Shown: positions 9,275 through 19,198, counted from the first letter of the stretch. The stretch is 64,000 nt of DNA from Rickettsiales bacterium (GCA_021156175.1 JAJNBL010000007.1:1-64000); one strand, 5' to 3'. Numbers and translations: made by a program. The notes: a model not told the origin generated them from the sequence alone.

Positions 9275-10516
9275 TTATAATTTGACATAAGTAGTTGGTT
9301 TTACATCCCAATGTCGGACTGAATGTACTTTGGCCAAGGGTTTCTGTCCTACATTTTGTACCCATGACCCTGCTCGTGGAGGAGCATCTGCTGCCACAGA
9401 GGGGGCTGGATCATTCTGCTCGATCTTCTGTTCCAATTGTTTTGGTGCGAATAAGTCATTCACCGCCTGGGCAGTTTTGAGAGCTTCTTGTGCCAGATTG
9501 CCCGCGGTTTTTCCTGCTTTGTTTTTAAGTGTTAGGTCAGGATTTTGGGCAAGCAGGAGTTTAATCGCGTTGGGATTAGAAAGCTGCACGGCAAAATGCA
9601 GGGCGGTATCGCCGGTTTTAGGATCTTGGGTATTGATTGCAAAACCTGCGCTTAAGAGAATTGCGAGTCGATCGGGGTCATCTTGTTTATCGTTGATAGC
9701 ATCACAAATGTCATCCAAAGTGGGAGCGTGGGCATCGAGGTCAGAAAAATCTAACTTCCTAAAAACATCAGAAAAGCTACGATCGCGTCGTGGCTCATCA
9801 GGCAAGGAGGAGACTTGTGTGGAAGATGAAGCAATTGGTGGTGATGAGGGAGGATTGACCGAGTCCAAAAAAGTATTTAGGTCGTTGAAGTTACGATAAG
9901 GCTTGTGAACCGAACCAAAATCAGCATTTTTTATATGTGTAAGTGGGGTAGAATCCGTCCCTAATACCAGACGTAACTCTGATAACTCCGAGCGGTGCTC
10001 GATGATGCGAGAGCTGCTGCTGATCGGAGTTTCGTTTTTCTCTTTCTCTTTTCGTTTAGAATGGGTATGCCTCGGACGTTTTGAATCCACCCTGGAAGAG
10101 GTTGGCTGTTCAGATTTCCTTTCTTCTTTTTCACAGATGAAAGGAAGTGCCTCCTCCTCCTTCTTTGCAGAAGCAGGCAATAACGGCGCTACGATATCTT
10201 TTAAAAGCTGTTCGGTAACTGGCTTGAAAAAATGCGCATGGGCTTCCAGCGGGAGTTTGCTGTATAACATACGCAAGCCCGCCTCAAAATGTTTTGCCTC
10301 ATACTTCTTGGCTTTGCCATTAAAAAGTATAACCTGTTCCCATTGATTATGAAGAGCAATGGAATCATAATTGGTGTAATCTGGAAACTGAAGGCGTGCT
10401 AAACACTTCTTTCCTTCTTCGCTATTGAAGAATTTAGCCAAATTCTTTGCAAATGTGTGAATCGCCTTTTTATCAGCTTTAGGTAAGGAAGTAACGGCTT
10501 TCTTAGAAGTCTTCAT
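9275..10516 (-). CDS. Ankyrin-repeat protein, putative effector
   Basis: About 413 aa from the ATG at 10516; the frame stays open to a TTG at 10582 but the ATG start is preferred. The N-terminal 130 residues are Lys-rich and helical. Residues about 130-265 are low-complexity, rich in Ser, Lys and Glu (KRPRHTHSKRKEKEKNE). Roughly residues 265-340 hold two ankyrin repeats (GDTALHFAVQLSNPNAIKLL is the clear one). The tail is Pro/Ala-rich. No signal peptide. Proteins of this build in host-associated alphaproteobacteria are often secreted, but no secretion signal can be shown here. It is divergent from fumC. Confidence 0.8.
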   Translation of the reverse strand: MKTSKKAVTSLPKADKKAIHTFAKNLAKFFNSEEGKKCLARLQFPDYTNYDSIALHNQWEQVILFNGKAKKYEAKHFEAGLRMLYSKLPLEAHAHFFKPVTEQLLKDIVAPLLPASAKKEEEALPFICEKEERKSEQPTSSRVDSKRPRHTHSKRKEKEKNETPISSSSRIIEHRSELSELRLVLGTDSTPLTHIKNADFGSVHKPYRNFNDLNTFLDSVNPPSSPPIASSSTQVSSLPDEPRRDRSFSDVFRKLDFSDLDAHAPTLDDICDAINDKQDDPDRLAILLSAGFAINTQDPKTGDTALHFAVQLSNPNAIKLLLAQNPDLTLKNKAGKTAGNLAQEALKTAQAVNDLFAPKQLEQKIEQNDPAPSVAADAPPRAGSWVQNVGQKPLAKVHSVRHWDVKPTTYVKL

Positions 10517-10692
10517 GGCGCTATCCGCTCGTAGGTTGGAATGAATGGTAAGTCTTTTAGCATTATTTGGCTGACTTCTCAAGTGAGTTGATTTAAAGAT
10601 TAATAATAATTTTGGGTGTTCTGTGGCTTTACATCTCTGCCAAATTTGCTACATTGCACCCACTTAACCTCAATATATTTAGGACGAATACC

Positions 10693-12105
10693 ATGAAAGC
10701 AGCCCAGAACAGCTCCCAGCAATTCCGTACCGAAACCGATAGCTTTGGTGAGATCCAGGTCCCAACCGATAAATATTACGGCGCCCAGACGGGTCGTTCG
10801 CTCATGAACTTTAAGATTGGCACGGAAACCATGCCCATTCCGTTGGTTCGGGCCTTGGGAATCCTGAAAAAATCGGCTGCACAGGTAAACGTAAATCTCG
10901 GTGCGCTGGATAAAAAGCTCGGTCAAGCCATTATGGATGCTGCAGGGCAGGTGGCCGATGGTAAGCTTAATGACCATTTCCCGCTTGTCGTGTGGCAGAC
11001 GGGTTCGGGTACGCAAACCAACATGAACATCAACGAGGTCGTATCGAACCTTGCGATTGAAATGCTGGGGGGAGTTGTGGGGTCTAAATCCCCAGTACAC
11101 CCGAACGACCATGTGAATATGGGTCAATCCTCGAACGATACCTTCCCAACCGCGATGCATATTGCCGCAGCAGAAGAGATCAACCGCCTCTTATTACCTG
11201 CGCTTGAGCACTTAAGAAAAGCATTGGACGACAAAGCCAAGAGCTTTAAAGATATCGTGAAAATCGGCCGTACGCATTTGCAAGATGCAACGCCGCTCAC
11301 ACTTGGCCAGGAATTCTCTGGCTATGTGACGCAAATTGCTTATGGCATTGAACGCGTGAAAAATACTTTGCCACGCCTATATCAATTGGCACAAGGCGGA
11401 ACGGCGGTCGGAACCGGCATCAACTGCCAGAAAGGATTTGCCGAAGGTTTTGCAAAAGAAGTGGCAAAAATCACTGGCCTTCCATTTGTCACTGCGCCAA
11501 ATAAATTCGAAGCGCTCGCCTGCCACGATGCGCTCATAGAAGCTTCCGGAGCACTCAACGTGCTGGCGGCAAGCCTGATGAAAATCGCTAATGATATCCG
11601 TTTGCTGGGCTCTGGTCCACGCTGCGGTTTTGGTGAGCTTATCCTGCCGGAAAATGAGCCAGGTTCGTCCATCATGCCAGGTAAAGTGAACCCAACGCAA
11701 TCCGAAGCGATGACGATGGTCTGCACCCAAGTGATGGGGAACCATGTGACGATCACGATTGCGGGTTCTAACGGACATTTTGAACTGAATGTATTCAAGC
11801 CGGTGATGATCTATAACCTGCTACAATCTATCCGCCTTATCGGTGATGCGTGTAACAGCTTTACGGATAACTGTGTGGTGGGAATCGAAGCGGATGTTCG
11901 TCGGATTACAACCCTTCGCGATCAGTCTTTAATGTTAGTAACGGCGCTCAACCCGCATATTGGCTATGATAACGCGGCGAAAATTGCCAAAAAAGCCCAT
12001 AAAGAAGGAAAAACCCTGAAAGCGGCAGCATTAGAGCTGGGCTTACTCACCGAACAGCAGTTCGATGAATGGGTTGTTCCGGAAAACATGATTGGGCCGA
12101 AATAG
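10693..12105 (+). CDS. fumC: Fumarate hydratase, class II
   Basis: Catalyses fumarate to malate in the TCA cycle, as a homotetramer without iron-sulfur cluster. 470 aa from the ATG at 10693, which has AGGA 8 nt upstream; the frame extends further upstream only through a TTG. Signatures: [46 protein letters not shown], and the superfamily signature [16 protein letters not shown]. It matches the succinate dehydrogenase cluster 6 kb downstream in pathway but is not in the same operon. Confidence 0.97.
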   Translation: MKAAQNSSQQFRTETDSFGEIQVPTDKYYGAQTGRSLMNFKIGTETMPIPLVRALGILKKSAAQVNVNLGALDKKLGQAIMDAAGQVADGKLNDHFPLVVWQTGSGTQTNMNINEVVSNLAIEMLGGVVGSKSPVHPNDHVNMGQSSNDTFPTAMHIAAAEEINRLLLPALEHLRKALDDKAKSFKDIVKIGRTHLQDATPLTLGQEFSGYVTQIAYGIERVKNTLPRLYQLAQGGTAVGTGINCQKGFAEGFAKEVAKITGLPFVTAPNKFEALACHDALIEASGALNVLAASLMKIANDIRLLGSGPRCGFGELILPENEPGSSIMPGKVNPTQSEAMTMVCTQVMGNHVTITIAGSNGHFELNVFKPVMIYNLLQSIRLIGDACNSFTDNCVVGIEADVRRITTLRDQSLMLVTALNPHIGYDNAAKIAKKAHKEGKTLKAAALELGLLTEQQFDEWVVPENMIGPK

Positions 12106-12128
12106 TACCCTCTCATTCTACTTAAGAG

Positions 12129-13871
12129 TTAATAACCTGGTGCCGGTGGGGTTGTGCTACTCGAAAGGGTAGCATCACGTCTCACCCGTTTCGCAAAAGT
12201 TGATGGAGCCGTATCCAGAGGTATATAAACGGTTGTTACCGGACTTGCGGAGGAGCTTACCGCAGTAGCGCTCTTATCTGCGCGAGGCGATGCGGCAAAG
12301 CATTTCTGTAAATCAGGATCGTTTTGTAAAAGATTCGGGTCGGATAAGGTAGCGCCTTTAGCAACCAGTTTTCGGATAATGTGTAAATATTCCGCACGGA
12401 TTTCAAGGCCTGCATCGGTATTTGCCGGTGCTTTGTGAAATTGTGCTATTGCGGTGGAAACGGTTGTTTCCTTGTTATAAAGTTTCTGCATATCCAAATC
12501 AGAGTTAAGTATCTTATAGATTGCAGGGAAATAATTATGTGCCATAGCGGTCAGCAACGGAGTTGTGCCACTCAGGAAAAAATCCGGCTTGGTGCCCAGC
12601 AATAAATGCGCCTTAACCCCAACGAAGTTACCTTTGGCCGCCTCAAGTAATTGGTGCTGGAATTGGGCGTTATTAGGATCAAGAGCGGTTTTATCAAGAA
12701 GGTCCGCAGCTTCATTCACTCTGCTTGCATCATCAGACTTGTCAACACGGAAAGAAAACTCATCTTCCATAATTTCATGCGATTTTTTCGTTTTCATTTT
12801 AAGCGCAGAGGGAAGGAATTTGCTTAAGCGCTTAAGACCTTTGGGTGTGGATTTCTCCGCTCCGTAATGCGCTAATTCGGTCTGAATAAATTCTTGCTTA
12901 ACGGTAGCGGATATTCCAGCACTCTGCCGCGCATATTTCGAACTACGTGCGATAGTCGGATCGGTGCTAAGAGGTTTTTCTTTGGGTTCTATCTTAGTTT
13001 TCTGAAGGCCGTCCTGGAATTTCTTGATGGCATCGTTAAAATCAGGAGCTTTTGCTTTAAGCTCATTGGCTATCTTACGGTTAAGACCAAGATTCTTCTG
13101 CCGGACTTTATCGAGATCCACCACGATATCGGATAGTTCATTCTTGTCATTTACGCCTCCAACAATCGAAAGGAACACTCTTTCTAACGGAGTTGTATGA
13201 AGTTTAGGCTGAGAGTCTAACAAATTAGGTTTAACGATATTCCACAGCTCATTCGACAGGGAAAGCTTCTCCAAATCAGGGCATCGTGTGAAAGTAGGAA
13301 GTTTTCCCGGTTCCTGTAAAGGCTGTACAACCGGTATGTTGGTGGTACCATCCAGTGCGTACAACTCTTGGAGCAATGCCAGCATGATGCGCTCATAAGG
13401 GTCTTTCGGATTAGAAATAACAAAATTTGCAGCTTCCTCTGCACGCAAGTGCTTTATCGTTCTGGCAGTGGAGCCGGTTTCGGGTACAGCCGAAACATTG
13501 CTTTTAAACGGAAGGAAAATCACGCCAACCATTCCGGGAGGGATAGAGCTGTTCAAGCTTGCGTGAAGAAGGATTGTTTCCACATCCCGATCCCCTATAA
13601 AATCCCGATGTGCGCGAGCTATTCTACGACCTATATTATTATCAGGGATAGAGTGAGACACCTGCACTCCGTAAAATACCGCCATACGCGGATTATCAGG
13701 GCCTGCAGTATATACTTGCCGGAGGTATGTTAACTTCCCTTCCGCATCTTGTGGTAATGCATCAAGCATCGAGAATTGCTTTTTCGGTGAAAGACGAGGA
13801 GGAGGTGGTGGAAGATGTCCCGCTGTAGAAGATGTCGGTGCAATAGAAGGGAAGACTGTCGTGCTTTTCAT
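12129..13871 (-). CDS. Unknown protein with shared N-terminal domain plus ankyrin-like repeats
   Basis: A protein of 580 aa not recognised as a known family. The Pro-rich start (PPPPPRLSPKK) is followed by a domain at about 60-290 that is clearly homologous to residues about 205-520 of the gene at 15035-18172. Compare GMVGVIFLPFKSN with GPVGLVFITFKTN, ALDGTTNIPVVQ with AFEGTIDIPVLQ, and LERVFLSIVGGVNDKNEL with LEKTYLSMIAGVTKDNEV. Residues about 405-520 contain degenerate ankyrin-like repeats, also matched in the paralogue. The C-terminus is Ser/Ala/Pro-rich. It starts at the ATG at 13871. No signal peptide. A host-directed role is inference from architecture. Confidence 0.75.
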   Translation of the reverse strand: MKSTTVFPSIAPTSSTAGHLPPPPPRLSPKKQFSMLDALPQDAEGKLTYLRQVYTAGPDNPRMAVFYGVQVSHSIPDNNIGRRIARAHRDFIGDRDVETILLHASLNSSIPPGMVGVIFLPFKSNVSAVPETGSTARTIKHLRAEEAANFVISNPKDPYERIMLALLQELYALDGTTNIPVVQPLQEPGKLPTFTRCPDLEKLSLSNELWNIVKPNLLDSQPKLHTTPLERVFLSIVGGVNDKNELSDIVVDLDKVRQKNLGLNRKIANELKAKAPDFNDAIKKFQDGLQKTKIEPKEKPLSTDPTIARSSKYARQSAGISATVKQEFIQTELAHYGAEKSTPKGLKRLSKFLPSALKMKTKKSHEIMEDEFSFRVDKSDDASRVNEAADLLDKTALDPNNAQFQHQLLEAAKGNFVGVKAHLLLGTKPDFFLSGTTPLLTAMAHNYFPAIYKILNSDLDMQKLYNKETTVSTAIAQFHKAPANTDAGLEIRAEYLHIIRKLVAKGATLSDPNLLQNDPDLQKCFAASPRADKSATAVSSSASPVTTVYIPLDTAPSTFAKRVRRDATLSSSTTPPAPGY

Positions 13872-14012
13872 AATGTTCCCTTAGCTGAATGTTTAGAATA
13901 CAAGAAATATAAATAATTAAAGACACTGCTGTCAAGATTTAGGACGCAGGGACGGCAGTTTATTATAGGGATGTTGGGGGGAATAAAGCTAGGAAATTAG
14001 CGGGGGAAGCGT

Positions 14013-14050
14013 AAACCCACTCATCAAACAGGAGCGTAATGAGTGGGTTT
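14013..14050. terminator. Perfect 12-bp inverted repeat, probable terminator
   Basis: AAACCCACTCAT (14013-14024) and ATGAGTGGGTTT (14039-14050) are exact inverted copies with a 14-nt loop. It lies just past the stop of the coiled-coil gene (14076) on the minus strand. The following T-tract is poor, so termination may be weak or Rho-assisted. The rest of the roughly 200-bp gap (13872-14075) is AT-rich and holds the likely promoter of the gene at 12129-13871. Confidence 0.5.
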
Positions 14051-14075
14051 CGGAAAATATAATGGGGTCGAAGGC

Positions 14076-14924
14076 TTAGAACCCCGGAGACGGATATCCT
14101 GGTGGATAGCCCGGAGGAGTTGCGCTGCCATTTGAGTGCGATGGTGATGGCCTGCCAGCCGTGCTGGTCGGTTGAGGTGCGCGACTCATCCAATAGTTGT
14201 CAGGATTTCCTGAACCGTAAGGGGATGGATATCCTTGCTGCGAGCTAGCGGATTGCTGGTTGGCAAAAGGATTAGTAGCAGTAGAATAGTGCGGCAGGTT
14301 AGAGCTCGCCGAATAGGGTTGTGCTGCTGGCAGGGCATGAGGAGAAGCGACAGGAGTTGGTGCGTTAACTTTACTGTCCAGCTGCTTTTGTAGTGCTTCA
14401 ATTTGCTCGTGCGCCTCCTTCAGTAGGATTGTTAATGATGCGTTTTCTGCTTTTAAGTTTGTATTTTCCCGGGTTAGTCGATCATTCTCACCGACTATCT
14501 CTCTTGTAACCTCGATCGCGGTACCTTGGCCAATTTTTGAGAGATGTAACTCGGCATCCTTTTGCTGAGCAATCGCTGCTTGTTGCTGAGCGGCTGTTGC
14601 ATTTTGCTGAGCAACCGTTGCAAAATATTGAAAAGCTCCTGCATTTTGTTGATTAGTAGCCATTACTGCTTGTTGAGCCTCTGCCGCTTTCGTCGCCGCA
14701 AACTGTTCTGCAGCTATTCGCTGTTGCTGTTCGAGTACCAGTTGGATTCGTGCATTCTCCGCAGCTTGTTCTGCAGCGGTGCGTTGTTGATGTTCTTGTG
14801 CAAGTTGGTCTTTTGTGTGAGCAGCCTCTTGTCGTGCTTCTTTCTCTCCTTTATTGAGCCCAACTTTATGAATTATTTTTTCAACTGTGCTCTTTTTGGG
14901 AGGAGTTCCTGAGTTTTTCGACAT
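14076..14924 (-). CDS. Coiled-coil protein with Pro/Ser/Tyr-rich tail, unknown
   Basis: A protein of 282 aa. Residues about 25-130 are Ala/Gln/Glu-rich with degenerate repeats (QQQRIAAEQ and QQRTAAEQ; ATVAQQNATAAQQQAAIAQQ), and 140-185 continue as heptads (ENDRLTRENTNLKAENASL). Together they predict a long coiled coil. From about 190 the sequence is low-complexity and rich in Pro, Ser, Tyr and Gly (PPGYPPGYPSPGF at the end). No known family. The ATG at 14924 has AAAGGA 8 nt upstream. It lies between two paralogous ankyrin-like genes on the same strand, so it may be co-expressed with them. Confidence 0.7.
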   Translation of the reverse strand: MSKNSGTPPKKSTVEKIIHKVGLNKGEKEARQEAAHTKDQLAQEHQQRTAAEQAAENARIQLVLEQQQRIAAEQFAATKAAEAQQAVMATNQQNAGAFQYFATVAQQNATAAQQQAAIAQQKDAELHLSKIGQGTAIEVTREIVGENDRLTRENTNLKAENASLTILLKEAHEQIEALQKQLDSKVNAPTPVASPHALPAAQPYSASSNLPHYSTATNPFANQQSASSQQGYPSPYGSGNPDNYWMSRAPQPTSTAGRPSPSHSNGSATPPGYPPGYPSPGF

Positions 14925-15034
14925 AATTTTTTCCTTTATAAATTGAGTTCACCGAATAATGAAATCGTATTGCAGGAAGTATTAATTATGAAACATAGCA
15001 ATGTCAAGCTTTTGAAGTAGCTGAGTTTTCTTCT

Positions 15035-18000
15035 TTAAAAGCCCCGTCCTTCTTTCTCTTCGGAGGATGAGGAAGAGCTTGGGCTTATAGGATGCCGTAC
15101 ATAACGTGATGCCCTGGATGGTGTAGGTGTTGGAGCCGTTAATTCAGGTATTGCCGCCATCTTCTTTGCTAATTCGGTTTCATCCGGATGGAGTTGAGCC
15201 TCTCGTATCAAAAGGAATTTGATGAGTGCCAATGTTTTGCTATTATCGGTAGCTGCGGGATCATAACGACCAATCGCTGTTCCTAAGGCGGAAACTGGCA
15301 TTTCCCTAAAGGCTCCACACAAATTTACATCTGTGTTGTAAGCAGGGTTTAAGAACAGATACGCAATATCATAATACCCATGATAAATCGCACGAACAAA
15401 GGCAGGAATTTGGTTGTCCTTACCGGTTAAGTTCGGATTTGCACCCGATTTCAGTAATGCATCAACGGATGCTTTCTTTTCCTCGATGCTTTTACCGCCA
15501 TATTCTGGATCATCTATTATCGCCATCAGTCGTGTCCGGCTGAATTTTGTATCTGCTCGAATAAATGCGCGATCTAAGGCTTCTGCCTCTTTTGCTTTAA
15601 GTGCCTCTGAAGTCAATATCGTAGGAGCAATAGAAGGGGCTGTAATCTCTGCTCGCACAGGGATGAGAGTAGAAGGAGAGGGGCGAGCAAAGTAAAGTGT
15701 AGGAGCCGGTACAGCACTGCTTATGCTCGGTGAGCTCGAAATCGGGGTCGAAGGCGTGTAGCGTTCAGCCATCGAAGCTGTTGGCGCGGCCCTATGAGTA
15801 GAAGGACGAGTGGAATAAGGTGCAGGAGACGGTGCCACAGCCGAACTTGTAAGAACTGGTGCTGGGCTCGTAGGGGGACTACTTCTTTTTGGCGATATTT
15901 TTGCCGTGTAATCAACAGAAACGTCAAAGAGCGTCATCAAAATTTCATTGTTTTGAACGAGCTTTGCGTTCTCTTCGTTAAGAGTAACGCCTTGTTTTAG
16001 CAATGTAGACATGACTTCGAGATAATTCGCAGCCTGCTCAGCAGTTGTAGATCTGCTATATCCTTTTATCGCAAATTCTAAAGCAATATCGGAATTATGT
16101 TTCTGCGTCATGTCTAAGTCGGCATCAAGCAAGTGGTGAATAATCTCGAATTCACCATGCTGAAGGGCTGCAATAAACGGTGTGGTTTTTTTATCCGCGC
16201 CCATAACAACAGTAAAATCGGGGTTAAGTCCCATCCGGAGTAAGACTTCACACCGAACGAAATCATTACACTGTATTGCCTCCATAAACATCTTTTGTGC
16301 CTTAGAATTATTAATCAGCGAAGGATCGTTTTCGTAGAGACCAAGAATAGTATTATGTAAAGTTAAACGCTCGTTATTTGTAAGAGATTTTTGTATATCA
16401 GGAAGACCGGGATAGGGAAGCTTTGTTATGTTTGAGGCCGCGTGAATAGGTAGAGGCTTACGGTAGGACACCCAACCTTTAGAATAAGTTTTTGGTGTTG
16501 TAAGTTTGGTATGATAAGTAACGCCATTGACCTTGATAAGAGAATCTTTATTGCCCTCAAGTTCGGCAATAACCTCAATCATTTGTGCTGTAAGTTCAGT
16601 GAGCCGCCCAGTATCTGGATCACCAGCGAGTTCTTTTTCTCGAGCGGTTATTTTGGCTATTGCTTGTTTATAGACGAGTTCAATAGCTTTTACCGCATTA
16701 GGTGCGTTTTTCTGAACCTTATCTCTCAGTAAGTTTCTAATCTCACGCAGCCGCTCGTAATTTTCTGTTCTTACCGCATCACCAATTTCATTCATGGTCA
16801 TATAAGTTACTTCATTGTCTTTTGTGACTCCGGCGATCATGGATAAGTACGTTTTCTCCAATAATTTCGTATTGAGAACCGCCCCTTCAGCATTAATGGC
16901 ATCATAGAGTGCATCAACCAAAGCTGTTTTCGCTTCATCAAGGGAATGTATATTGAGTTTTTTGAGATATCCAAACTCGATAGGTTGATGTTCTTTTTTA
17001 GACAGTTGTAATACGGGGATATCTATCGTTCCTTCGAATGCAAACAAGGTCTGGAACAGGCGAAGCGATAATAGCTCATCTTTGTTCTGAGGGTGGGTGA
17101 TGTAAAAACCTGCGAGGTCATCAATACGTTCGTGATGAATAACACTTTCATTATAGTGTGCTTCAGCAGATTTTTCTTTAAGAAGACTCGTTTCTAAATC
17201 GTTGGTAGAAGCACAGGCCTCTCGATAATTGGGACCCATTGTGCAGCCTACCGTAAGTTTAGGTGTACGGGACCGTTTACCATTTAAAAACTCTTCAACA
17301 ATTTCTGTTTCCGCATCTTCCTTAAAAAGAGCGGGGTTGGAACTGTATTGGTCAGGAAGTAAATTTGTCTTGAAAGTGATGAATACCAATCCCACGGGGC
17401 CGGCCAGTTTAACATCGGGGAGGCGATTGTGAAGATAAGTGGAAGGTGCGCCAATATGACCAATGAATTCTTGCTGCATCTGTTGGGCTTCATAGGGGAT
17501 CACATTCCCATAAGTTCCTATGGAACGCGCAAAGACGGCGTAAGGATAATCTTTAGGAGCCGCAAGTGTTGTTTTGACGGCGGCAAGTTTATTCTCTGCG
17601 TCCTCATCGGGATCTGCGACCTTAGCAGGTAAAATCGCGGTGGTTTTCCTACGAGGTTTTGCTGTAGCGGCGCTTGTAGGTGTGAGCTTGGCCGGTGCCA
17701 CTTTAACGGTGGAAGCACGCGCAGTAAAACTAGAAGATACCGAAGAAGATGATACAGCCGGGGCTGAAGAAATGGGTGCGAATGTACGAGTAGCTTTATC
17801 AGCAGGTGCAATTTTGGGAGTGCCTTTAAATACAAGGGGTTTTACGTAATCCATCACACTATAAGTATTTCCCATCATCACAAGAGCACGGCGGCAGTCT
17901 TCGGAGAATGTATCGAATATTTCACGATTATTCTGTAAAACCTGAAAAGTAATGTCCTGACCAGCCTTGGCTTTAGAAATGGCAATCTCAATAAAGTTAA

Positions 18001-18172
18001 CCAAAAAATCTGTGCCTTCACTAAGGGCTCTGCCAGTGAATTCATCAAAATTAGGGTCGAGAAGCCCTGTAATTTCAAAGAAGTGGGGCTTAGCAGGCGA
18101 TTCAATAGAAACACCTTTAGAAGTTGGTTTCTTTTTAAGAAGGCTTTTCAGTTTCATAATGCTTTCTTTCAT
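15035..18172 (-). CDS. Large unknown protein with shared domain and two ankyrin blocks
   Basis: A protein of 1045 aa. Residues about 205-520 match residues 60-290 of the gene at 12129-13871 and define an unrecognised domain. A first ankyrin-like block lies at about 620-760 (VRCEVLLRMGLNPDF, EIIHHLLDADLDM), and a second at about 880-1010 (VDALLKSGANPNLTGKDNQI). The blocks are separated by a Ser/Pro/Thr linker with two similar units (APSPAPYSTRPS and PAPTLYFARPS). The first 200 residues include another Ser/Ala-rich linker. The start may be the ATG at 18172 or the one at 18157. No signal peptide or membrane segment. Paralogy with the neighbour indicates local duplication. Confidence 0.75.
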   Translation of the reverse strand: MKESIMKLKSLLKKKPTSKGVSIESPAKPHFFEITGLLDPNFDEFTGRALSEGTDFLVNFIEIAISKAKAGQDITFQVLQNNREIFDTFSEDCRRALVMMGNTYSVMDYVKPLVFKGTPKIAPADKATRTFAPISSAPAVSSSSVSSSFTARASTVKVAPAKLTPTSAATAKPRRKTTAILPAKVADPDEDAENKLAAVKTTLAAPKDYPYAVFARSIGTYGNVIPYEAQQMQQEFIGHIGAPSTYLHNRLPDVKLAGPVGLVFITFKTNLLPDQYSSNPALFKEDAETEIVEEFLNGKRSRTPKLTVGCTMGPNYREACASTNDLETSLLKEKSAEAHYNESVIHHERIDDLAGFYITHPQNKDELLSLRLFQTLFAFEGTIDIPVLQLSKKEHQPIEFGYLKKLNIHSLDEAKTALVDALYDAINAEGAVLNTKLLEKTYLSMIAGVTKDNEVTYMTMNEIGDAVRTENYERLREIRNLLRDKVQKNAPNAVKAIELVYKQAIAKITAREKELAGDPDTGRLTELTAQMIEVIAELEGNKDSLIKVNGVTYHTKLTTPKTYSKGWVSYRKPLPIHAASNITKLPYPGLPDIQKSLTNNERLTLHNTILGLYENDPSLINNSKAQKMFMEAIQCNDFVRCEVLLRMGLNPDFTVVMGADKKTTPFIAALQHGEFEIIHHLLDADLDMTQKHNSDIALEFAIKGYSRSTTAEQAANYLEVMSTLLKQGVTLNEENAKLVQNNEILMTLFDVSVDYTAKISPKRSSPPTSPAPVLTSSAVAPSPAPYSTRPSTHRAAPTASMAERYTPSTPISSSPSISSAVPAPTLYFARPSPSTLIPVRAEITAPSIAPTILTSEALKAKEAEALDRAFIRADTKFSRTRLMAIIDDPEYGGKSIEEKKASVDALLKSGANPNLTGKDNQIPAFVRAIYHGYYDIAYLFLNPAYNTDVNLCGAFREMPVSALGTAIGRYDPAATDNSKTLALIKFLLIREAQLHPDETELAKKMAAIPELTAPTPTPSRASRYVRHPISPSSSSSSEEKEGRGF

Positions 18173-18234
18173 TGAGTGTATAAATTTGGCGCGTACTATT
18201 AATTAATTAGTATAATTTGTCAATCAAATTCGAT

Positions 18235-18254
18235 CTGCTGGTAACTGCTGGTAA
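18235..18254. repeat. Tandem 10-bp repeat upstream of sdhC
   Basis: CTGCTGGTAA occurs twice in direct tandem (18235-18244, 18245-18254) in the divergent region between the 15035 gene and sdhC. The 10-bp spacing equals one DNA turn, as in operators bound cooperatively on one face. A regulatory role for the sdh operon is speculative. Confidence 0.4.
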
Positions 18255-18381
18255 CTTATAAGGTGCAATACGATAGGCTTAAAATTCCTCCGACTTTTGG
18301 GATGTATCATTCCTATGTTGATTTTCCATGCGAGCGGATTATAGTGCAGTCGAGTTTTGCCTTTATCAAAGGATGCTATTC

Positions 18382-18801
18382 ATGAGCCAACCATCTGAAT
18401 CTTCGAAAATATTACATAAGGACAGACGTCCTCTTTCGCCTCATCTTACGATCTATAAACCGCAGATCAGTACTGTGCTGTCGATCCTCCACCGTTTAAC
18501 GGGGGTGGGGTTGTTCTTAGGTGCACTATTTTTAAGCTGGGGAATTATCGCAGGGATTTACGGCTGTAACTGCCTTTTGGCGGTCTTTGGAACCGTAATT
18601 GGGAAAATATTCCTCTTTGGCTGGAGCTGGGCGTTATTCTTCCATTTATGCACAGGCATCCGCCACTTATTCTGGGATATGGGCAAAGGTTTTGCGCTGC
18701 CAACCATGGCAAAATCGGGTATCTTTGCTGTCATTATGTCCTTCGTGCTCACAGCGGCTAGCTGGATCGTAGGATTAGGTTTAATCGGGGGAGGGCAGTA
18801 A
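18382..18801 (+). CDS. sdhC: Succinate dehydrogenase cytochrome b556 subunit
   Basis: Membrane anchor subunit of complex II that helps bind heme b and ubiquinone. The start is placed at the ATG at 18382 (139 aa), since AAGGA lies 8 nt upstream and the protein then begins MSQPSESS. An ATG at 18328 would add 18 residues. Family features: RPLSPHLTIYKPQ, then SILHRLTGVGLF with the quinone-site Ser and Arg, three membrane helices, and the heme-ligand His in HLCTGIRHLFWD. First gene of sdhC-sdhD-sdhA-(M48)-sdhB; the stop is 1 nt before sdhD. Confidence 0.95.
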   Translation: MSQPSESSKILHKDRRPLSPHLTIYKPQISTVLSILHRLTGVGLFLGALFLSWGIIAGIYGCNCLLAVFGTVIGKIFLFGWSWALFFHLCTGIRHLFWDMGKGFALPTMAKSGIFAVIMSFVLTAASWIVGLGLIGGGQ

Positions 18802-18802
18802 T

Positions 18803-19198
18803 ATGGGTATCCGTACACCGCTTGCACAAGTAAAAGGTTTAGGTTCTGCGAAACATGGTACAGGCCATTGGTGGGCGCAGCGCGTGACCTCCGTGGCGCT
18901 TATCCCGCTTTCTCTTTGGTTTGTGTATTTCGTGATCTGCGTTGCGGCGACCGGAGGGGATAAGTTCCTCCTGAGCTTAAGCTCGCCCTTTAGCGCGCTC
19001 ATGATGATCCTGTTCCTGGGCACTTCGCTTTATCACGGGGCTTTGGGTATGCAGGTAGTGATTGAAGATTACGTGCATAACGAAAAGGCAAAAATTTTCC
19101 TGCTCCTGCTTGTGCAATATGGAAGCCTGATCACGAGTGCTGCGGTAACGCTGGCAATAGTGACCTTCCACGTAAACCATGTAGCTATTGGCGGATAA
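18803..19198 (+). CDS. sdhD: Succinate dehydrogenase membrane anchor subunit
   Basis: The second membrane anchor of complex II, 131 aa. GSAKHGTGHWWAQRVTSVAL at the N-terminus is the typical alphaproteobacterial SdhD start. Three hydrophobic helices follow, at about 28-50, 60-80 and 97-120. The helix-2 segment SLYHGALGMQVVIEDYVH carries the heme/quinone histidine and conserved acidic residues. It is directly downstream of sdhC with one base between, and 43 nt before sdhA. Confidence 0.95.
   Translation: MGIRTPLAQVKGLGSAKHGTGHWWAQRVTSVALIPLSLWFVYFVICVAATGGDKFLLSLSSPFSALMMILFLGTSLYHGALGMQVVIEDYVHNEKAKIFLLLLVQYGSLITSAAVTLAIVTFHVNHVAIGG

Noticed and set aside
9330-9899. Long open frame antisense to the ankyrin gene
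   Set aside because: Composition is that of a shadow frame; the minus-strand ankyrin protein has clear repeats.
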